From positions 310,001 through 374,000 of the forward strand of contig NZ_JACVUI010000001.1 of the NCBI RefSeq assembly GCF_016624945.1: a DNA stretch of 64,000 nt, read 5' to 3'. The stretch is from Acinetobacter sp. S54. GTDB taxonomy: Bacteria; Pseudomonadota; Gammaproteobacteria; Pseudomonadales; Moraxellaceae. Positions 29,099-38,522 of the stretch are shown one piece after another. Position 1 is the stretch's first letter; every line of letters begins with the position of its first letter. The notes under the pieces were generated by a model. The model searched no databases. It was given only the letters and a program-made list of their open reading frames with translations, and had not been told where the DNA came from. The position numbers and the translations under genes are program-made.

Positions 29099-29297
29099 GT
29101 TGAATTTGTACGGTGTTTATGTTCCAACATTGCTGATTCAGGCCATCTTGGCCTATATATTGTTCAAAATCGTGACATTGGCGACCAATCGACTTATTGC
29201 CGCAGGGTGGATTGGATTTCCTGGTATTTTTAATTTAAGTCTATATGTATTGATGTTGATGCTCGTACACTGGATATTCTTAATGGTTCAGGCTTAA
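29091..29297 (+). CDS. DUF1656 small membrane protein (AaeX-like)
   Basis: The 68-residue protein has two hydrophobic helices (residues 9-25 and 42-66) and the family pattern MGELNLYGVYVP. ATG 29091 is chosen because GGAG stands 6 bases before it; an ATG at 29079 would add four residues. The gene overlaps the end of the FUSC gene by 8 bases. DUF1656 proteins almost always sit between FUSC and HlyD genes in efflux operons, as here; their exact role is not known. Confidence 0.85.
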   Translation: MGELNLYGVYVPTLLIQAILAYILFKIVTLATNRLIAAGWIGFPGIFNLSLYVLMLMLVHWIFLMVQA

Positions 29298-29388
29298 TGT
29301 GTTGATCATTGATACATGAATGTCCGATATGCAACTTGAGCCACATGAGTTTTAACGAAAGTTTAAGGCGAAATTTAAGGTAAGCAAC

Positions 29389-30387
29389 ATGAGTTCTTTT
29401 GATGCACGGAAAATTGTCCGTCCGCTGGTAACACTGGTGATCGCAATATTAGCGATTTTTGTGATTGTTCATTTGTGGAATTACTATAATTCCGCACCGT
29501 GGACACGTGATGGGCGAGTCCGTGGTGATGTGATTCAAGTTTCTTCTGATGTATCGGGTTTAGTAACTGAAGTACTGGTGCAGGATAACCAGTCTGTCAA
29601 AAAAGGACAGCCTTTATTTCGGATTGATGTGGCACGCCAACAACTGGATGTAGAACAAGCACGTTCTGATTTAGCCAAAGCCAAAGCTGGTCTTGCTCAA
29701 GCTGAGGCCAATGAGGTTGCGGCGAAGGCGAATCTGGAAAAATCTCGTGCAAATACGCAGTTGGCTGAAAAAAATGCAGCGCGTTATTCAAACTTGATGG
29801 ATGGGGCGATTTCTAAGCAGGAACAGGATCAAATGTATGCAACACGCGATCAATCCAAAGCTGAAGATGCGCAAATGGCAGCTACTATTGAGCAAGCACA
29901 GGCAACTATTAAACAGCAACATGCGTTGATTGAAGTTTCGCAGAGTGCTTTGAATTTAGCTTTGCTCAACTTAAAGCGTTCTGAAGTAGTTGCACCCGCA
30001 GATGGTACATTATCGAACTTTAGTTTACGAGTGGGTAATTACGTCAAAATTGGTGATGCAGTTGCAGCCCTGGTAGATCGTGAGCAACTTTATGTTGTGG
30101 GCTATTTTGAGGAAACCAAGCTCAATCACATTCATGTAGGTGATAAAGCAACCATCCAGCTGATGGGAGATTCTCAAAAAATCCGTGGACACGTACAGGG
30201 AATCGCCAGCGGGATTGAAGATCGCGAACGTTCTAGTAGTTCGACCTTACTCGCCAACGTTAATCCGACTTTCACATGGGTACGTTTAGCGCAACGTGTA
30301 CCCGTTAAAATCGTGTTGGATGAAACGCCGAAAAATGCTTTGGCATTTGTTGCAGGGCGTACTGCAACCGTTCGTATTGAAAATTAA
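29389..30387 (+). CDS. HlyD-family periplasmic adaptor of an aromatic acid efflux system (AaeA/EmrA-like)
   Basis: The 332-residue membrane fusion protein has one N-terminal membrane helix (residues 15-33), a split biotinyl-lipoyl domain beginning SGLVTEVLVQDNQSVKKGQP, a coiled-coil hairpin rich in Ala, Gln and Glu (about residues 85-195), and a beta-barrel part (DREQLYVVGYFEETKLNHI). The order is that of EmrA/AaeA. It would link the FUSC pump to an outer-membrane channel encoded elsewhere. It lies 91 bases after the DUF1656 gene and ends at a bidirectional terminator. Confidence 0.88.
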   Translation: MSSFDARKIVRPLVTLVIAILAIFVIVHLWNYYNSAPWTRDGRVRGDVIQVSSDVSGLVTEVLVQDNQSVKKGQPLFRIDVARQQLDVEQARSDLAKAKAGLAQAEANEVAAKANLEKSRANTQLAEKNAARYSNLMDGAISKQEQDQMYATRDQSKAEDAQMAATIEQAQATIKQQHALIEVSQSALNLALLNLKRSEVVAPADGTLSNFSLRVGNYVKIGDAVAALVDREQLYVVGYFEETKLNHIHVGDKATIQLMGDSQKIRGHVQGIASGIEDRERSSSSTLLANVNPTFTWVRLAQRVPVKIVLDETPKNALAFVAGRTATVRIEN

Positions 30388-30400
30388 AATATCCTGAAAG

Positions 30401-30433
30401 AAAAATGGCTGATTGATATCAGCCATTTTTTTA
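30401..30433. terminator. Bidirectional terminator between the HlyD gene and yqgF
   Basis: AAAAATGGCTGAT-tgat-ATCAGCCATTTTTTT gives a perfect stem of 12 pairs with A-rich and T-rich sides, usable in both directions between two convergent genes. Confidence 0.9.
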
Positions 30434-30874
30434 GGGCTGAATTCCTTGCGGTAAACGATACCACCCTTGAATCAATAGCGCGGCAGCTAAACTATCTGCA
30501 GAGAGGCGTTTACCACGTCCTTGATTGTGATAAGTTTCTAATTCATCGCGCGCTTCACGCGTAGTCAGACGTTCATCGACCATCCAGGTTTCAATATGGG
30601 TTTGGTGACGTAACCGCCGTGCGAATTTACGCGCTCGGGTTGATAACTCGGATTCAGAATCATCCATATTTAAAGGGAGCCCGACCAGAAATAAAGTTGG
30701 CTGCCATTCTTTTACAATTTTGAGCAATTGATCCCAATTGGGAATTCCATCTTTCATGGGAAATAAGGCTAGGGGATTGGCACTTTCTATGGTTGATTGG
30801 CCTATGGCAATCCCCATCTTTTGTGTGCCAAAGTCAAAGGCCATGATCATTTGTGTACTTACAGATTCAGGCAT
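30431..30874 (-). CDS. ruvX: Putative pre-16S rRNA nuclease / Holliday junction resolvase-like protein YqgF (RuvX)
   Basis: The 147-residue RNase H-fold protein has [15 protein letters not shown] with the first catalytic Asp, and [15 protein letters not shown] with the conserved E/R motif. YqgF is needed for maturation of the 16S rRNA 5' end in E. coli. ATG 30874 is chosen because homologues begin just ahead of the AFDFG motif; a longer frame runs back into yqgE without family support. With this start it overlaps the yqgE stop by 8 bases, a coupled yqgE-yqgF pair as in many proteobacteria. Confidence 0.9.
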   Translation of the reverse strand: MPESVSTQMIMAFDFGTQKMGIAIGQSTIESANPLALFPMKDGIPNWDQLLKIVKEWQPTLFLVGLPLNMDDSESELSTRARKFARRLRHQTHIETWMVDERLTTREARDELETYHNQGRGKRLSADSLAAALLIQGWYRLPQGIQP

Positions 30875-31421
30875 GACCAATCTCAGAAGATAGCCATGTA
30901 CGATCAACGCCAAGTTTTTTGTAAGCAGCATCCCAACGTACGTCATAAGGTAAGTTGAAGATCAGATCCATATCGGCATCACAAACCAGCCAGTCGCCCC
31001 GTGAAATTTCACCTTCAAGCTGGTTTTTACTCCAACTGGCATAACCCAATGCAATTTGATAACGACCGACACCTTCGTTATGAGCAATCGCATCCAGAAT
31101 ATCTTTACTTGTGGTGATACATAGATTTTCGCCGACTGCAATTGAGGAATGCCAAGTAGGCTGTCCTGTATGTAGCACAAAACCCGCTTCAGGACGTAAA
31201 GGGCCGCCTTGTAGCACTTCATGAGGTTGTACATGGTCAGCATCAATATCCAGATCATTCAATAATTCTTTGACCTGAATCCCAGACGGACGATTGATAA
31301 TTAAACCCTGTGCACCTTCTTCATCGTGACGTGCCAAATAAATAACGGTATTTGCAAAAAAATCATCGGCCATTTCTGGAGGAGCAATTAGACAACGATG
31401 TGTCAAATATTGTTTTGTCAC
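30867..31421 (-). CDS. yqgE: YqgE/AlgH family protein (DUF179, UPF0301)
   Basis: The 184-residue protein matches the YqgE family: an N-terminal [39 protein letters not shown] block, of which the GxIINRP core is diagnostic, then [13 protein letters not shown] and a terminal [13 protein letters not shown]. The molecular function is unknown; AlgH affects alginate in Pseudomonas. The start is a GTG with AGGAG about 10 bases upstream. It is the first gene of a two-gene operon with yqgF, with which it overlaps. Confidence 0.9.
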   Translation of the reverse strand: MTKQYLTHRCLIAPPEMADDFFANTVIYLARHDEEGAQGLIINRPSGIQVKELLNDLDIDADHVQPHEVLQGGPLRPEAGFVLHTGQPTWHSSIAVGENLCITTSKDILDAIAHNEGVGRYQIALGYASWSKNQLEGEISRGDWLVCDADMDLIFNLPYDVRWDAAYKKLGVDRTWLSSEIGHA

Positions 31422-31576
31422 CTAAGCGGTTCTCCTTAAAACGTGGTCGCTTTTGTATCGATATAGGATGTTCTTATCAACATACAAGAGTAAATGGATT
31501 TCGCCAATCATTTTTCAGTGATTTATTACAGAAAAATGAGGGCGATAAAAGGTGGGAAATAAGAGCTAAAAAAGAT

Positions 31577-33238
31577 TTAACTGTGTTGAAATTTAAGTTG
31601 GCGTAATTGTTTGGCGTGTTGTAATGTGGTGTCATTAATTTCGACACCGCCTGACATTCGGGCAAGTTCAAGCACCCGTTGTTGTTCATCCAACTCAATA
31701 ATGGTACTGCTGGCAGGATCGGTTTGTTGCTTTTTCACCAATAAATGCTGATCAGACTGGGCTGCAACTTGTGGTTGGTGAGTAATACACAGAAGTTGCA
31801 CATGTTGTGCCAAATCTGCCAGTAATCGGCCGACCACTTCAGCTGTACCTCCACTAATCCCAACATCAATTTCATCAAATACGAGTGTTTCCGCCTCAGT
31901 TTTTTCAGCATTCATCACCTGCATGACCAGTGCAATACGTGATAATTCACCGCCAGAAGCAACACGTGCCAAAGGTTGCGGAGGCATGCCTTTATTTGCC
32001 GTGAATAAAAGCTGGATAAAGCTCAGACCTTCGGCATTAGGTTGTTCCAATGGTTCAAACTTAAATTCAAAATGTGCTTCAGGCAGAGCTAATGGCTTGA
32101 CTTGCTCTGTTAATTGTTTGGCTAAGGGAATAGCGGCATCTCGACGGATTTGATCCAGATGTTGGGCTTTTTCCAAAAAGCTCTGATGAGCAATTTCGAC
32201 TTGTTCAGCCAGAGTTTCTGGGTCTTCAAGTTGATGAAGCTTGGTCAGTTCAAGCTGCCAGTGTTCATATTCCTGTTTGAGTTCTTCTGGCTGAATACGA
32301 TACTTGCGAGCCAGTCGATGAAAGACTTCCAAATGTGTATTTAATTCTTCCATCCGTTCAGGATCAAAACTTTGGCGGTCCATAAACTGGCGTAGATTTG
32401 CTGTCGCATCAGACAGCTCACTCTGCGCATTTACGATTGAATTATAAATTTCAGAAAGATGTTCACTACGACCTGCATGTGTTTCAATCCGTCTTAAAAT
32501 AGACGCCAATTCCTGATTAATACTGGGTTCTGCTTCATCTAACGCATTCAAACTATAAGCACAGTCCTGCATGATATGTTCATGATGGCTTAGACGATCA
32601 AACTCCTGTTCAATCTCTTTATAATCTGTCTGTACAATCTCTTCAATTTCTTCCAGTTGCAGTTCTAGTGTTTGAATTCGCTGCTGGCGAGTTGCCTGAG
32701 CATCTAATGCTGCCTGATGCTGACGAATCGTCGCTTGCCATGTGTGGTGCGCATCCTTTACGTCCTGTGCGGGCTGATAAAAATTACGATAACGATCTAA
32801 CCAATGCTTGGGATACGGCGGTTCAAGCAATTGTTGCTGACTATGTTGGCTGTACAATTGTACCAGCAACCGACCAATTTCCTTTAGTTCGGATAAACTA
32901 CTTGGGCGGCCATTGATCCATGCTTTGCTACGACCTGTGGCAAAAATTACACGGCGCAGATGAATTTCACCACTATCATCATCCATTTCATGTTCTTTGA
33001 GCCAGTACGACTCTGGACTTTGTGATTGATAACTAAAACTTGCCGTAATGTCGGCTTTTTCTGCGCCATAACGGACATAGTTGGTGTCTGTACGTTCGCC
33101 TAAACAGGCAGAAAGCGCATCTAGCAGCAGGGATTTCCCCGCACCTGTTTCACCTGTTAAAACATTAAATCCCTGTTCAATATCGAGTACAAGATGATCA
33201 GCAAGCGCAAAATTAATCAGAGTTAAATGAGTCAGCAT
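31577..33238 (-). CDS. recN: DNA repair ATPase RecN
   Basis: The SMC-like 553-residue protein acts in double-strand break repair. Walker A is GETGAGKSLLLDAL near residue 30, and long coiled coils span residues 155-360. The signature VASGGELSRIALV precedes Walker B LVFDEIDVGISGGTA, and TGHQPQVAA-type wording (here CITHQPQVAA) follows. The length is typical. It is transcribed alone, leftward. A 13-base palindrome GATAAATTTTATC lies about 40 bases upstream of its start and might be regulatory, but it is not the known SOS box of E. coli; Acinetobacter lacks LexA. Confidence 0.95.
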   Translation of the reverse strand: MLTHLTLINFALADHLVLDIEQGFNVLTGETGAGKSLLLDALSACLGERTDTNYVRYGAEKADITASFSYQSQSPESYWLKEHEMDDDSGEIHLRRVIFATGRSKAWINGRPSSLSELKEIGRLLVQLYSQHSQQQLLEPPYPKHWLDRYRNFYQPAQDVKDAHHTWQATIRQHQAALDAQATRQQRIQTLELQLEEIEEIVQTDYKEIEQEFDRLSHHEHIMQDCAYSLNALDEAEPSINQELASILRRIETHAGRSEHLSEIYNSIVNAQSELSDATANLRQFMDRQSFDPERMEELNTHLEVFHRLARKYRIQPEELKQEYEHWQLELTKLHQLEDPETLAEQVEIAHQSFLEKAQHLDQIRRDAAIPLAKQLTEQVKPLALPEAHFEFKFEPLEQPNAEGLSFIQLLFTANKGMPPQPLARVASGGELSRIALVMQVMNAEKTEAETLVFDEIDVGISGGTAEVVGRLLADLAQHVQLLCITHQPQVAAQSDQHLLVKKQQTDPASSTIIELDEQQRVLELARMSGGVEINDTTLQHAKQLRQLKFQHS

Positions 33239-33675
33239 ACACGCATCCAGAGCGTCAGTATTTTTTGTTTAAGATAGATAAATTTTATCGTAGCCACAAG
33301 GTATAAGCTTAATAAAATGCCATAAGTAAATGACACCATCAATATGATTGCGTATCCAGTTTAGCAAGATTTAAACCGAATAGAAATGTTGCGCAAATCA
33401 GATCATGTATTACAAATTTGTCATAAGACTGTCTTGGTTTCACTGTAAAATAATGAAAAGGAGTTCATCTGTCACTTTTTAAAAATATTGAGAATGAAAA
33501 GAGATAAACCTCTCAGCTAGAGTTTGAGTGTGGATAAAAACTAAAATGATAAAGGCATAAAATTTGCTTGGATAGCAGACTCTGAATAAAAGAGATTGAT
33601 TAGTTATTTGCCCAGAATTAAACTACGTCAGTCATTACCCCCTAATATAAATGCGGCGAAATTGGAGAGTTACGC
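33239..33675. other. Divergent intergenic region between recN and ppnP
   Basis: These 437 bases hold no gene that I can support. Apart from the short palindrome near 33274-33286 next to recN, I see no strong hairpin or promoter pair. Confidence 0.4.
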
Positions 33676-34002
33676 ATGAGTTCAGCTCAGTTTGATCATG
33701 TAACGGTAGTAAAAAAATCAAATGTTTATTTTGGCGGTTTGTGCATTAGCCATACAGTTCAATTTGAAGACGGGACAAAAAAGACACTTGGCGTGATTTT
33801 GCCAAGTGAACAGGCATTAACCTTTGAAACTCATGTGCCTGAACGTATGGAAATTATTTCGGGTGAATGTCGTGTGAAAATTGCCGACAGTACAGAAAGT
33901 GAATTATTCCGTGCAGGTCAGTCATTTTATGTACCTGGCAATAGCTTATTTAAAATTGAGACAGATGATGTGCTCGATTACGTTTGCCATTTAGAAGGCT
34001 AA
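33676..34002 (+). CDS. ppnP: Pyrimidine/purine nucleoside phosphorylase
   Basis: The 108-residue single-domain cupin corresponds to the DUF1255/PpnP family, which phosphorolyses several nucleosides. [30 protein letters not shown] and [11 protein letters not shown] are the typical family blocks, and the length matches. It is monocistronic: a terminator hairpin separates it from rlmB. TTGGAGAG stands just ahead of the ATG. Confidence 0.9.
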   Translation: MSSAQFDHVTVVKKSNVYFGGLCISHTVQFEDGTKKTLGVILPSEQALTFETHVPERMEIISGECRVKIADSTESELFRAGQSFYVPGNSLFKIETDDVLDYVCHLEG

Positions 34003-34053
34003 CCTGTTTGCCTTAAAATCGGTTAAACTAGCTGCTTAGATCAGTAAATCAAG

Positions 34054-34090
34054 AAATCCTGTGAAGTTGGCTTTACGGGATTTTTATTTT
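34054..34090 (+). terminator. Rho-independent terminator between ppnP and rlmB
   Basis: AAATCCTGTGAAG pairs with CTTTACGGGATTT through wobble pairs around a TTGG loop, followed by TTTATTTT. Confidence 0.75.
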
Positions 34091-34121
34091 GAGTCAAATA
34101 AAGTCGATATAGAGGTCGGGC

Positions 34122-34871
34122 ATGGCGAAACCAGAATATTATTATGGCGTACATTCGGTCGAGTCATTGCTTGAGATTGAGCCTGAGCGTGTCTTGACTT
34201 TATTTACCCTAAAAGGGCGAGATGACCAGCGCTTACAGAAGATTCTGGAATTGGCTGAGCCTTTTGGCATTAGTGTGCAAAAAACCAGTCGCGACAGTCT
34301 GGAAAAACTGGCAGGATTACCATTTCATCAGGGGGTGGTGGCAGCTGTTCGTCCACATCCAACGTTAAATGAAAAAGATCTGGACCAACTCTTAGAAGAA
34401 ATCCCTGACGCATTACTTTTAGCATTGGATCAAGTCACAGACCCGCATAATCTGGGTGCATGTATTCGTACTGCCGCAGCAATGGGTGTGCAAGCTGTAG
34501 TTGTGCCACGAGATCGTTCCGCGGGCTTGACTCCAACTGCCCGTAAAGTTGCAGCAGGTGGTGCAGAAAAGGTTAAGTTTATCCAGGTGACTAATCTTGC
34601 GCGGACATTAGCTCACGTCAAAGAACAATTTTATCTGCGAGTAATTGGTACGATGCTGGATGAAAAGGCGTTACCTATTCAAAAATGTGATTTGAGTGGT
34701 GGGGTGGTGATCGTAATGGGTGCAGAGGATACTGGATTACGTCCGATCACCCAGTCACAATGTGATCAAACCGTTTATATTCCAATGACGGGTAACTTAC
34801 AAAGCTTGAATGTGAGTGTGGCAACTGGTATGGCACTTTATGAGGCAAATCGTCAGCGCCACCCTGTTTAA
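34122..34871 (+). CDS. rlmB: 23S rRNA (guanosine-2'-O)-methyltransferase
   Basis: This SPOUT-class RNA methyltransferase modifies G2251 in the peptidyl-transferase P loop. The N-terminal substrate-binding domain (residues 1-80, YYYGVHSVESLLE) is followed by the knotted catalytic domain. Motif 1 is LDQVTDPHNLGACIRTAAAMGV, motif 2 is IVMGAEDTGLRP, and motif 3 is PMTGNLQSLNVSVATGMALYE. The 249-residue length is standard. A frameshifted transporter gene follows after 36 bases. Confidence 0.95.
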   Translation: MAKPEYYYGVHSVESLLEIEPERVLTLFTLKGRDDQRLQKILELAEPFGISVQKTSRDSLEKLAGLPFHQGVVAAVRPHPTLNEKDLDQLLEEIPDALLLALDQVTDPHNLGACIRTAAAMGVQAVVVPRDRSAGLTPTARKVAAGGAEKVKFIQVTNLARTLAHVKEQFYLRVIGTMLDEKALPIQKCDLSGGVVIVMGAEDTGLRPITQSQCDQTVYIPMTGNLQSLNVSVATGMALYEANRQRHPV

Positions 34872-34907
34872 ACATATTTCGATCAGCACCATTGGTAAAA
34901 GAGAGCC

Positions 34908-35830
34908 ATGTCACCGCGATCTCAAGGCTATATTTGTATTGCCATCACCATGTGCATTTGGGGTGGTTTTACTATTTTTTCCCGTTTAAATGCACAGTGG
35001 CATATTAGTGCTTGGGATATTACTGCACTTCGCTTCGCCATTGCTTTTGTAATTTTGATGCCCATTTTAATCTATAAAAAAGATCTGAATTTCTTATGGA
35101 AAAAGCATTCTGTGATTTTGGCGTTGATCGGGGGAGTGGGCTATTGTCTTACTGCCTATAGCGCCTTTCTTTTTGCGCCTGCAGCACATGCAGCAATTTT
35201 CTTAAATGGCTGTATTCCGCTGTGCACCGCACTTGCAGCTTATCTATTATTCAAGCAACCTTTTGATCGGCATACGTGGTGGAGTGTTGGCATTATGCTG
35301 GCAGCCATTGCGGCTATGAGTTATTTGATGTCTCGAAATCAACAGTCTCATTTTGGTGTCGGTGATATTTTATTTGTGATCAGTGCGATCTGGTGGGGTG
35401 TTTTTACGGTTTTATTAAAACAGTGGAAACTTTCTGCATGGCATTCAATGGCGAGTGTTGCGATTTGGTCAGCACTTATTTATTTGCCGATCTATGTGCT
35501 ATTCTCCCAAAACATTATCAAGAGGTTGAGCCACTGCATCTGGCAATTCAAGGCTTATTTCATGGAGTTTTTGTGGTGATCATTGCCACAATTACCTATG
35601 TCGCAGCAATTGAGCGTCTAGGGGCGTTTAAGACGAGCAGCATTGTAACACTTGCTCCTTTTATTGCAGCGGTGGTTGCTGTGCCATTATTGGGTGAACC
35701 CTTAAGCCCTGCAATTGCTTGTGGCCTGATTGGTATGGGCATCGGTGCTCTACAACCTTGGCGTTGGCGGTTTAAAGATACTTTAACGCTACAATTGGAA
35801 CGTCAGAAAGATCAGGAACGTTCCAGATAA
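34908..35830 (+). pseudogene. EamA/DMT-family transporter, interrupted by a frameshift
   Basis: Two overlapping frames together encode one EamA-type transporter of about 307 residues with ten helices. The first frame (34908-35579) runs correctly to LPIYVLF and then reads an unrelated tail; the second resumes at KHYQEVEPLHLAIQG and continues to 35830. The break is at CTCCCAAAA near 35504-35513. Adding one C there (CCC to CCCC) would read LFSPKHYQ and restore a single frame. It is therefore a one-base loss in the gene or a sequencing error in a homopolymer. The 3' end overlaps the convergent coaE by 19 bases. If real, the protein loses its last three or four helices. Confidence 0.85.
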
Positions 35831-36405
35831 TTTTGGTGTAAAACTGCAAGTTGCTGATATAGATGATCTAGATGTCCATCATTAATCACCCTATCATCGG
35901 CCATCTCACGTTTTCTTTCGCGGGGCATTTGTGCGGCTATAATTTTTTTAATTTGTTCTGAATTCTGACCATCACGTTGGCTGGCACGTTCGATTTGAGT
36001 TGCTTCACTGGCGTCAATCAGCAGGGTACGATTCGTGAGTTTATGTTGATCTGTTTCAAATAACAACGGTGAAACGAGAATCACATATGGACTCTTGGCA
36101 GCGTGTAGCTGTTGAATAATGGATTGGCGAATGGCGGGATGGGTAATCTGTTCTAACTGGTGTCGGGCAGAGGGATTCTGAAAAATATGTTCTCTTAAGG
36201 CTCGGCGATTCAAGCTACCATCAGGATTGATAACCCAGTTGCCAAAGCTTTCATGGATTTTCTGAAGTGCAGGTTGACCAATTTCAACGACTTCTCTGGC
36301 CACTACATCGGCATCTATTACATCAATCCCTTGATTTTCAAACCATTGACTGGCAGCGGATTTGCCGCTACCAATGCCACCTGTTAAGCCTAGAATGAAG
36401 CTCAT
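35812..36405 (-). CDS. coaE: Dephospho-CoA kinase
   Basis: CoaE phosphorylates the 3' hydroxyl of dephospho-CoA, the last step of CoA synthesis. The P-loop is GLTGGIGSGKS at residues 6-16, DVIDADVVAREV holds the conserved DxD, and VSPLLFE and RASQRDG (lid) follow. The 197-residue length fits. It lies one base after pilD in the leftward pilBCD-coaE operon, an arrangement widespread in gammaproteobacteria. Confidence 0.95.
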   Translation of the reverse strand: MSFILGLTGGIGSGKSAASQWFENQGIDVIDADVVAREVVEIGQPALQKIHESFGNWVINPDGSLNRRALREHIFQNPSARHQLEQITHPAIRQSIIQQLHAAKSPYVILVSPLLFETDQHKLTNRTLLIDASEATQIERASQRDGQNSEQIKKIIAAQMPRERKREMADDRVINDGHLDHLYQQLAVLHQNYLERS

Positions 36406-36406
36406 A

Positions 36407-37267
36407 TTAGCCTCCCAGATAGACTTTCATAATTTTCTCACCCCATAAAAAAGCGATCCAACCTGCAATAGCAATATAGGGGCCAAAAGCAAAAGGTTGA
36501 TTTTCCTTGCGAATTTTTAACAAAATAATGCCAATAATCGCACCCACCAGTGAGGATAATAATACGATTAAAGGCAGCATCAATGGCCCCATCCATGCCC
36601 CGAGTGCAGCAAGAAGCTTAAAATCGCCATAACCCATGCCTTCTTTGCCTGTGATGATCTTAAATAAATAATAGACAATCCATAGACATAAAAAGCCAAT
36701 CAAATACCCCCAGATAGCGGCAATAGGTGAAACATAAATACTATAAGCATTTATGCCAAGTCCTAACGCTGCAAGGGTAAGAGTAAAACGATCAGGTAAG
36801 AGTTGAGTATCAAAATCAATAAAAGTCAGGGCAATCAATACCCAAGTTAAAACAAGACCAAACAGCATTTGAAGGCTTGGGCCAAAGACAGCTACAACCA
36901 TCAACGAACACAGCATGGTTAGCAATTCGATGAGCGGGTAGCGAATACTGATTGGATTTTGACAATTGCCACATTTCCCTCTTAAAAAAAGCCAACTAAA
37001 CAAAGGGATATTTTGATACCAGCGAATAGGGTGATGACATTTAGGGCAAGTTGAGGGTGGTGAGCTTAAACTGAGTTTACTTTGATCAATGATCGCTTGA
37101 TCGGGGTGTAACAACATCTGACATTCTGCATGCCACTCCTGTTCCATCATTTTCGGGGTTCGATAGATGACGACATTCATGAAACTACCGACACACAAGC
37201 TAAAAACTCCAACTGCAAGATACAGTGCAGTTGGATTCTGAATGAAATAATTGAGAATTTCGAGCAT
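36407..37267 (-). CDS. pilD: Prepilin peptidase and N-methyltransferase
   Basis: PilD cleaves prepilin leaders after glycine and methylates the new N-terminal phenylalanine. Two CxxC pairs (CPKCHHP and CGNCQNP) in the cytoplasmic loop near residues 74-105 bind zinc. The aspartyl protease residues are in FIDFDTQLLPD and the GxGD motif GYGDFKLLAALGAWMG. About eight membrane helices are predicted. Its ATG overlaps the pilC stop by one base. The substrate encoded in this window is the pilin of region 2. Confidence 0.95.
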   Translation of the reverse strand: MLEILNYFIQNPTALYLAVGVFSLCVGSFMNVVIYRTPKMMEQEWHAECQMLLHPDQAIIDQSKLSLSSPPSTCPKCHHPIRWYQNIPLFSWLFLRGKCGNCQNPISIRYPLIELLTMLCSLMVVAVFGPSLQMLFGLVLTWVLIALTFIDFDTQLLPDRFTLTLAALGLGINAYSIYVSPIAAIWGYLIGFLCLWIVYYLFKIITGKEGMGYGDFKLLAALGAWMGPLMLPLIVLLSSLVGAIIGIILLKIRKENQPFAFGPYIAIAGWIAFLWGEKIMKVYLGG

Positions 37268-38493
37268 TAAACCACTGAACCCATCTGGAAAATTGGAAGA
37301 TACATGGCGATGACCAAACCACCAACTAACACACCAAGAATGGCCATAATCAATGGCTCCATCATTGAAGTTAATCCATCTACAGCATTATCGACTTCGT
37401 TTTCATAGTGCGTTGCGACTTTGTCTAGCATGGCATCCAGAGCACCAGATTCTTCACCAATTGCAACCATTTGAATGGCCATAGAAGGGAAACGGTTAGA
37501 AACGCGCATAGCAAATTGGAGCTGCTGTCCTGTAGAGACATCTTCACGAATTTTCATCACAGCTTCTTCATACACCACATTATTGGTTGCGCCAGCAGTC
37601 GATTCCAACGCATCAATCAATGGCACACCTGCTGCAAAAGTAGTGGCCAAAGTACGGCTATAACGGGCAATAATGGCTTTATATACCAGATCACCGAAAA
37701 TCGGTAATTTTAATGCGAGTTTATCTAAGCCATCGCGGAATTTCTTGCTACGTTTCTTGGCTTCAAGAAAACCAGCAATAATTACCCCAATCACTATAAT
37801 CATAATGAACCAGTAAGACTGCATCCATTTTGACATATTGACGACCATCTGAGTGAAAGCAGGCAAATCTGCACCAAATGAACTAAACAAATCCTGAAAC
37901 ACAGGAACTACTTTTACCATCAGGATAATTGTCACGATGACCGCGACAACTATGACGGTAATCGGATATTTCATGGCTTTCTTAATTTTCTGTTTTAACA
38001 GTTCACTTTTTTCCTTATAGATCGCGACACGATCTAGCATGGTTTCCAGTGCACCTGATTGTTCACCTGATTCAACCAGTGAACAAAACAAGTTGTCAAA
38101 ATATTGGGGATATTTGCGTAATGCACCTGCAAAAGTATTACCGCCTTCTACTTCGTTCTTTATTCCTAAAACCACATCACGCATGGATGGGTTTTCAAGA
38201 CCTTCTGCTACAATTTCAAAGCCTTGTACCAGCGGTACGCCTGCTTTCATCATAGTGGCAAGTTGTCGGGTAAAAATCGTAATATCCAAAGTGGACACTT
38301 TTTTCTTAAATAACCCTTCCAGAATATTTTTACGCTTTTCCCGGATGGTCTTAATATTAACGCCTTGTTTACGTAGAGTAACTTTTGCCAGAGCCATATT
38401 CCGCGCTGGTAATTCACCCTTGATTTTGACCCCTTTGCGGTCAACCCCTTCATAAGCAAAAGTCGGCATCATTTGCGCTTTTTTGACTGCCAT
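37267..38493 (-). CDS. pilC: Type IV pilus inner-membrane platform protein
   Basis: The 408-residue protein has two type II secretion F domains (residues about 75-195 and 278-400), each with cytoplasmic helices ahead of membrane helices. The repeated motifs are FTRQLATMMKAGVPLVQGFE and YSRTLATTFAAGVPLIDALE. It couples the PilB and PilT motors to pilin assembly. It lies 29 bases downstream of pilB and overlaps pilD by one base. Confidence 0.95.
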   Translation of the reverse strand: MAVKKAQMMPTFAYEGVDRKGVKIKGELPARNMALAKVTLRKQGVNIKTIREKRKNILEGLFKKKVSTLDITIFTRQLATMMKAGVPLVQGFEIVAEGLENPSMRDVVLGIKNEVEGGNTFAGALRKYPQYFDNLFCSLVESGEQSGALETMLDRVAIYKEKSELLKQKIKKAMKYPITVIVVAVIVTIILMVKVVPVFQDLFSSFGADLPAFTQMVVNMSKWMQSYWFIMIIVIGVIIAGFLEAKKRSKKFRDGLDKLALKLPIFGDLVYKAIIARYSRTLATTFAAGVPLIDALESTAGATNNVVYEEAVMKIREDVSTGQQLQFAMRVSNRFPSMAIQMVAIGEESGALDAMLDKVATHYENEVDNAVDGLTSMMEPLIMAILGVLVGGLVIAMYLPIFQMGSVV

Positions 38494-38522
38494 TGTGCTG
38501 TCCTTATTTTTAGAATCCGCTT

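Noticed and set aside
30875..30946. N-terminal extension of YqgF
   Set aside because: The added residues overlap yqgE in another frame and precede the conserved AFDFG start without family support.
33239..33675. E. coli-type SOS box upstream of recN
   Set aside because: No CTGT-N8-ACAG sequence is present, and Acinetobacter does not use LexA; the short GATAAATTTTATC palindrome is AT-rich and may be chance.
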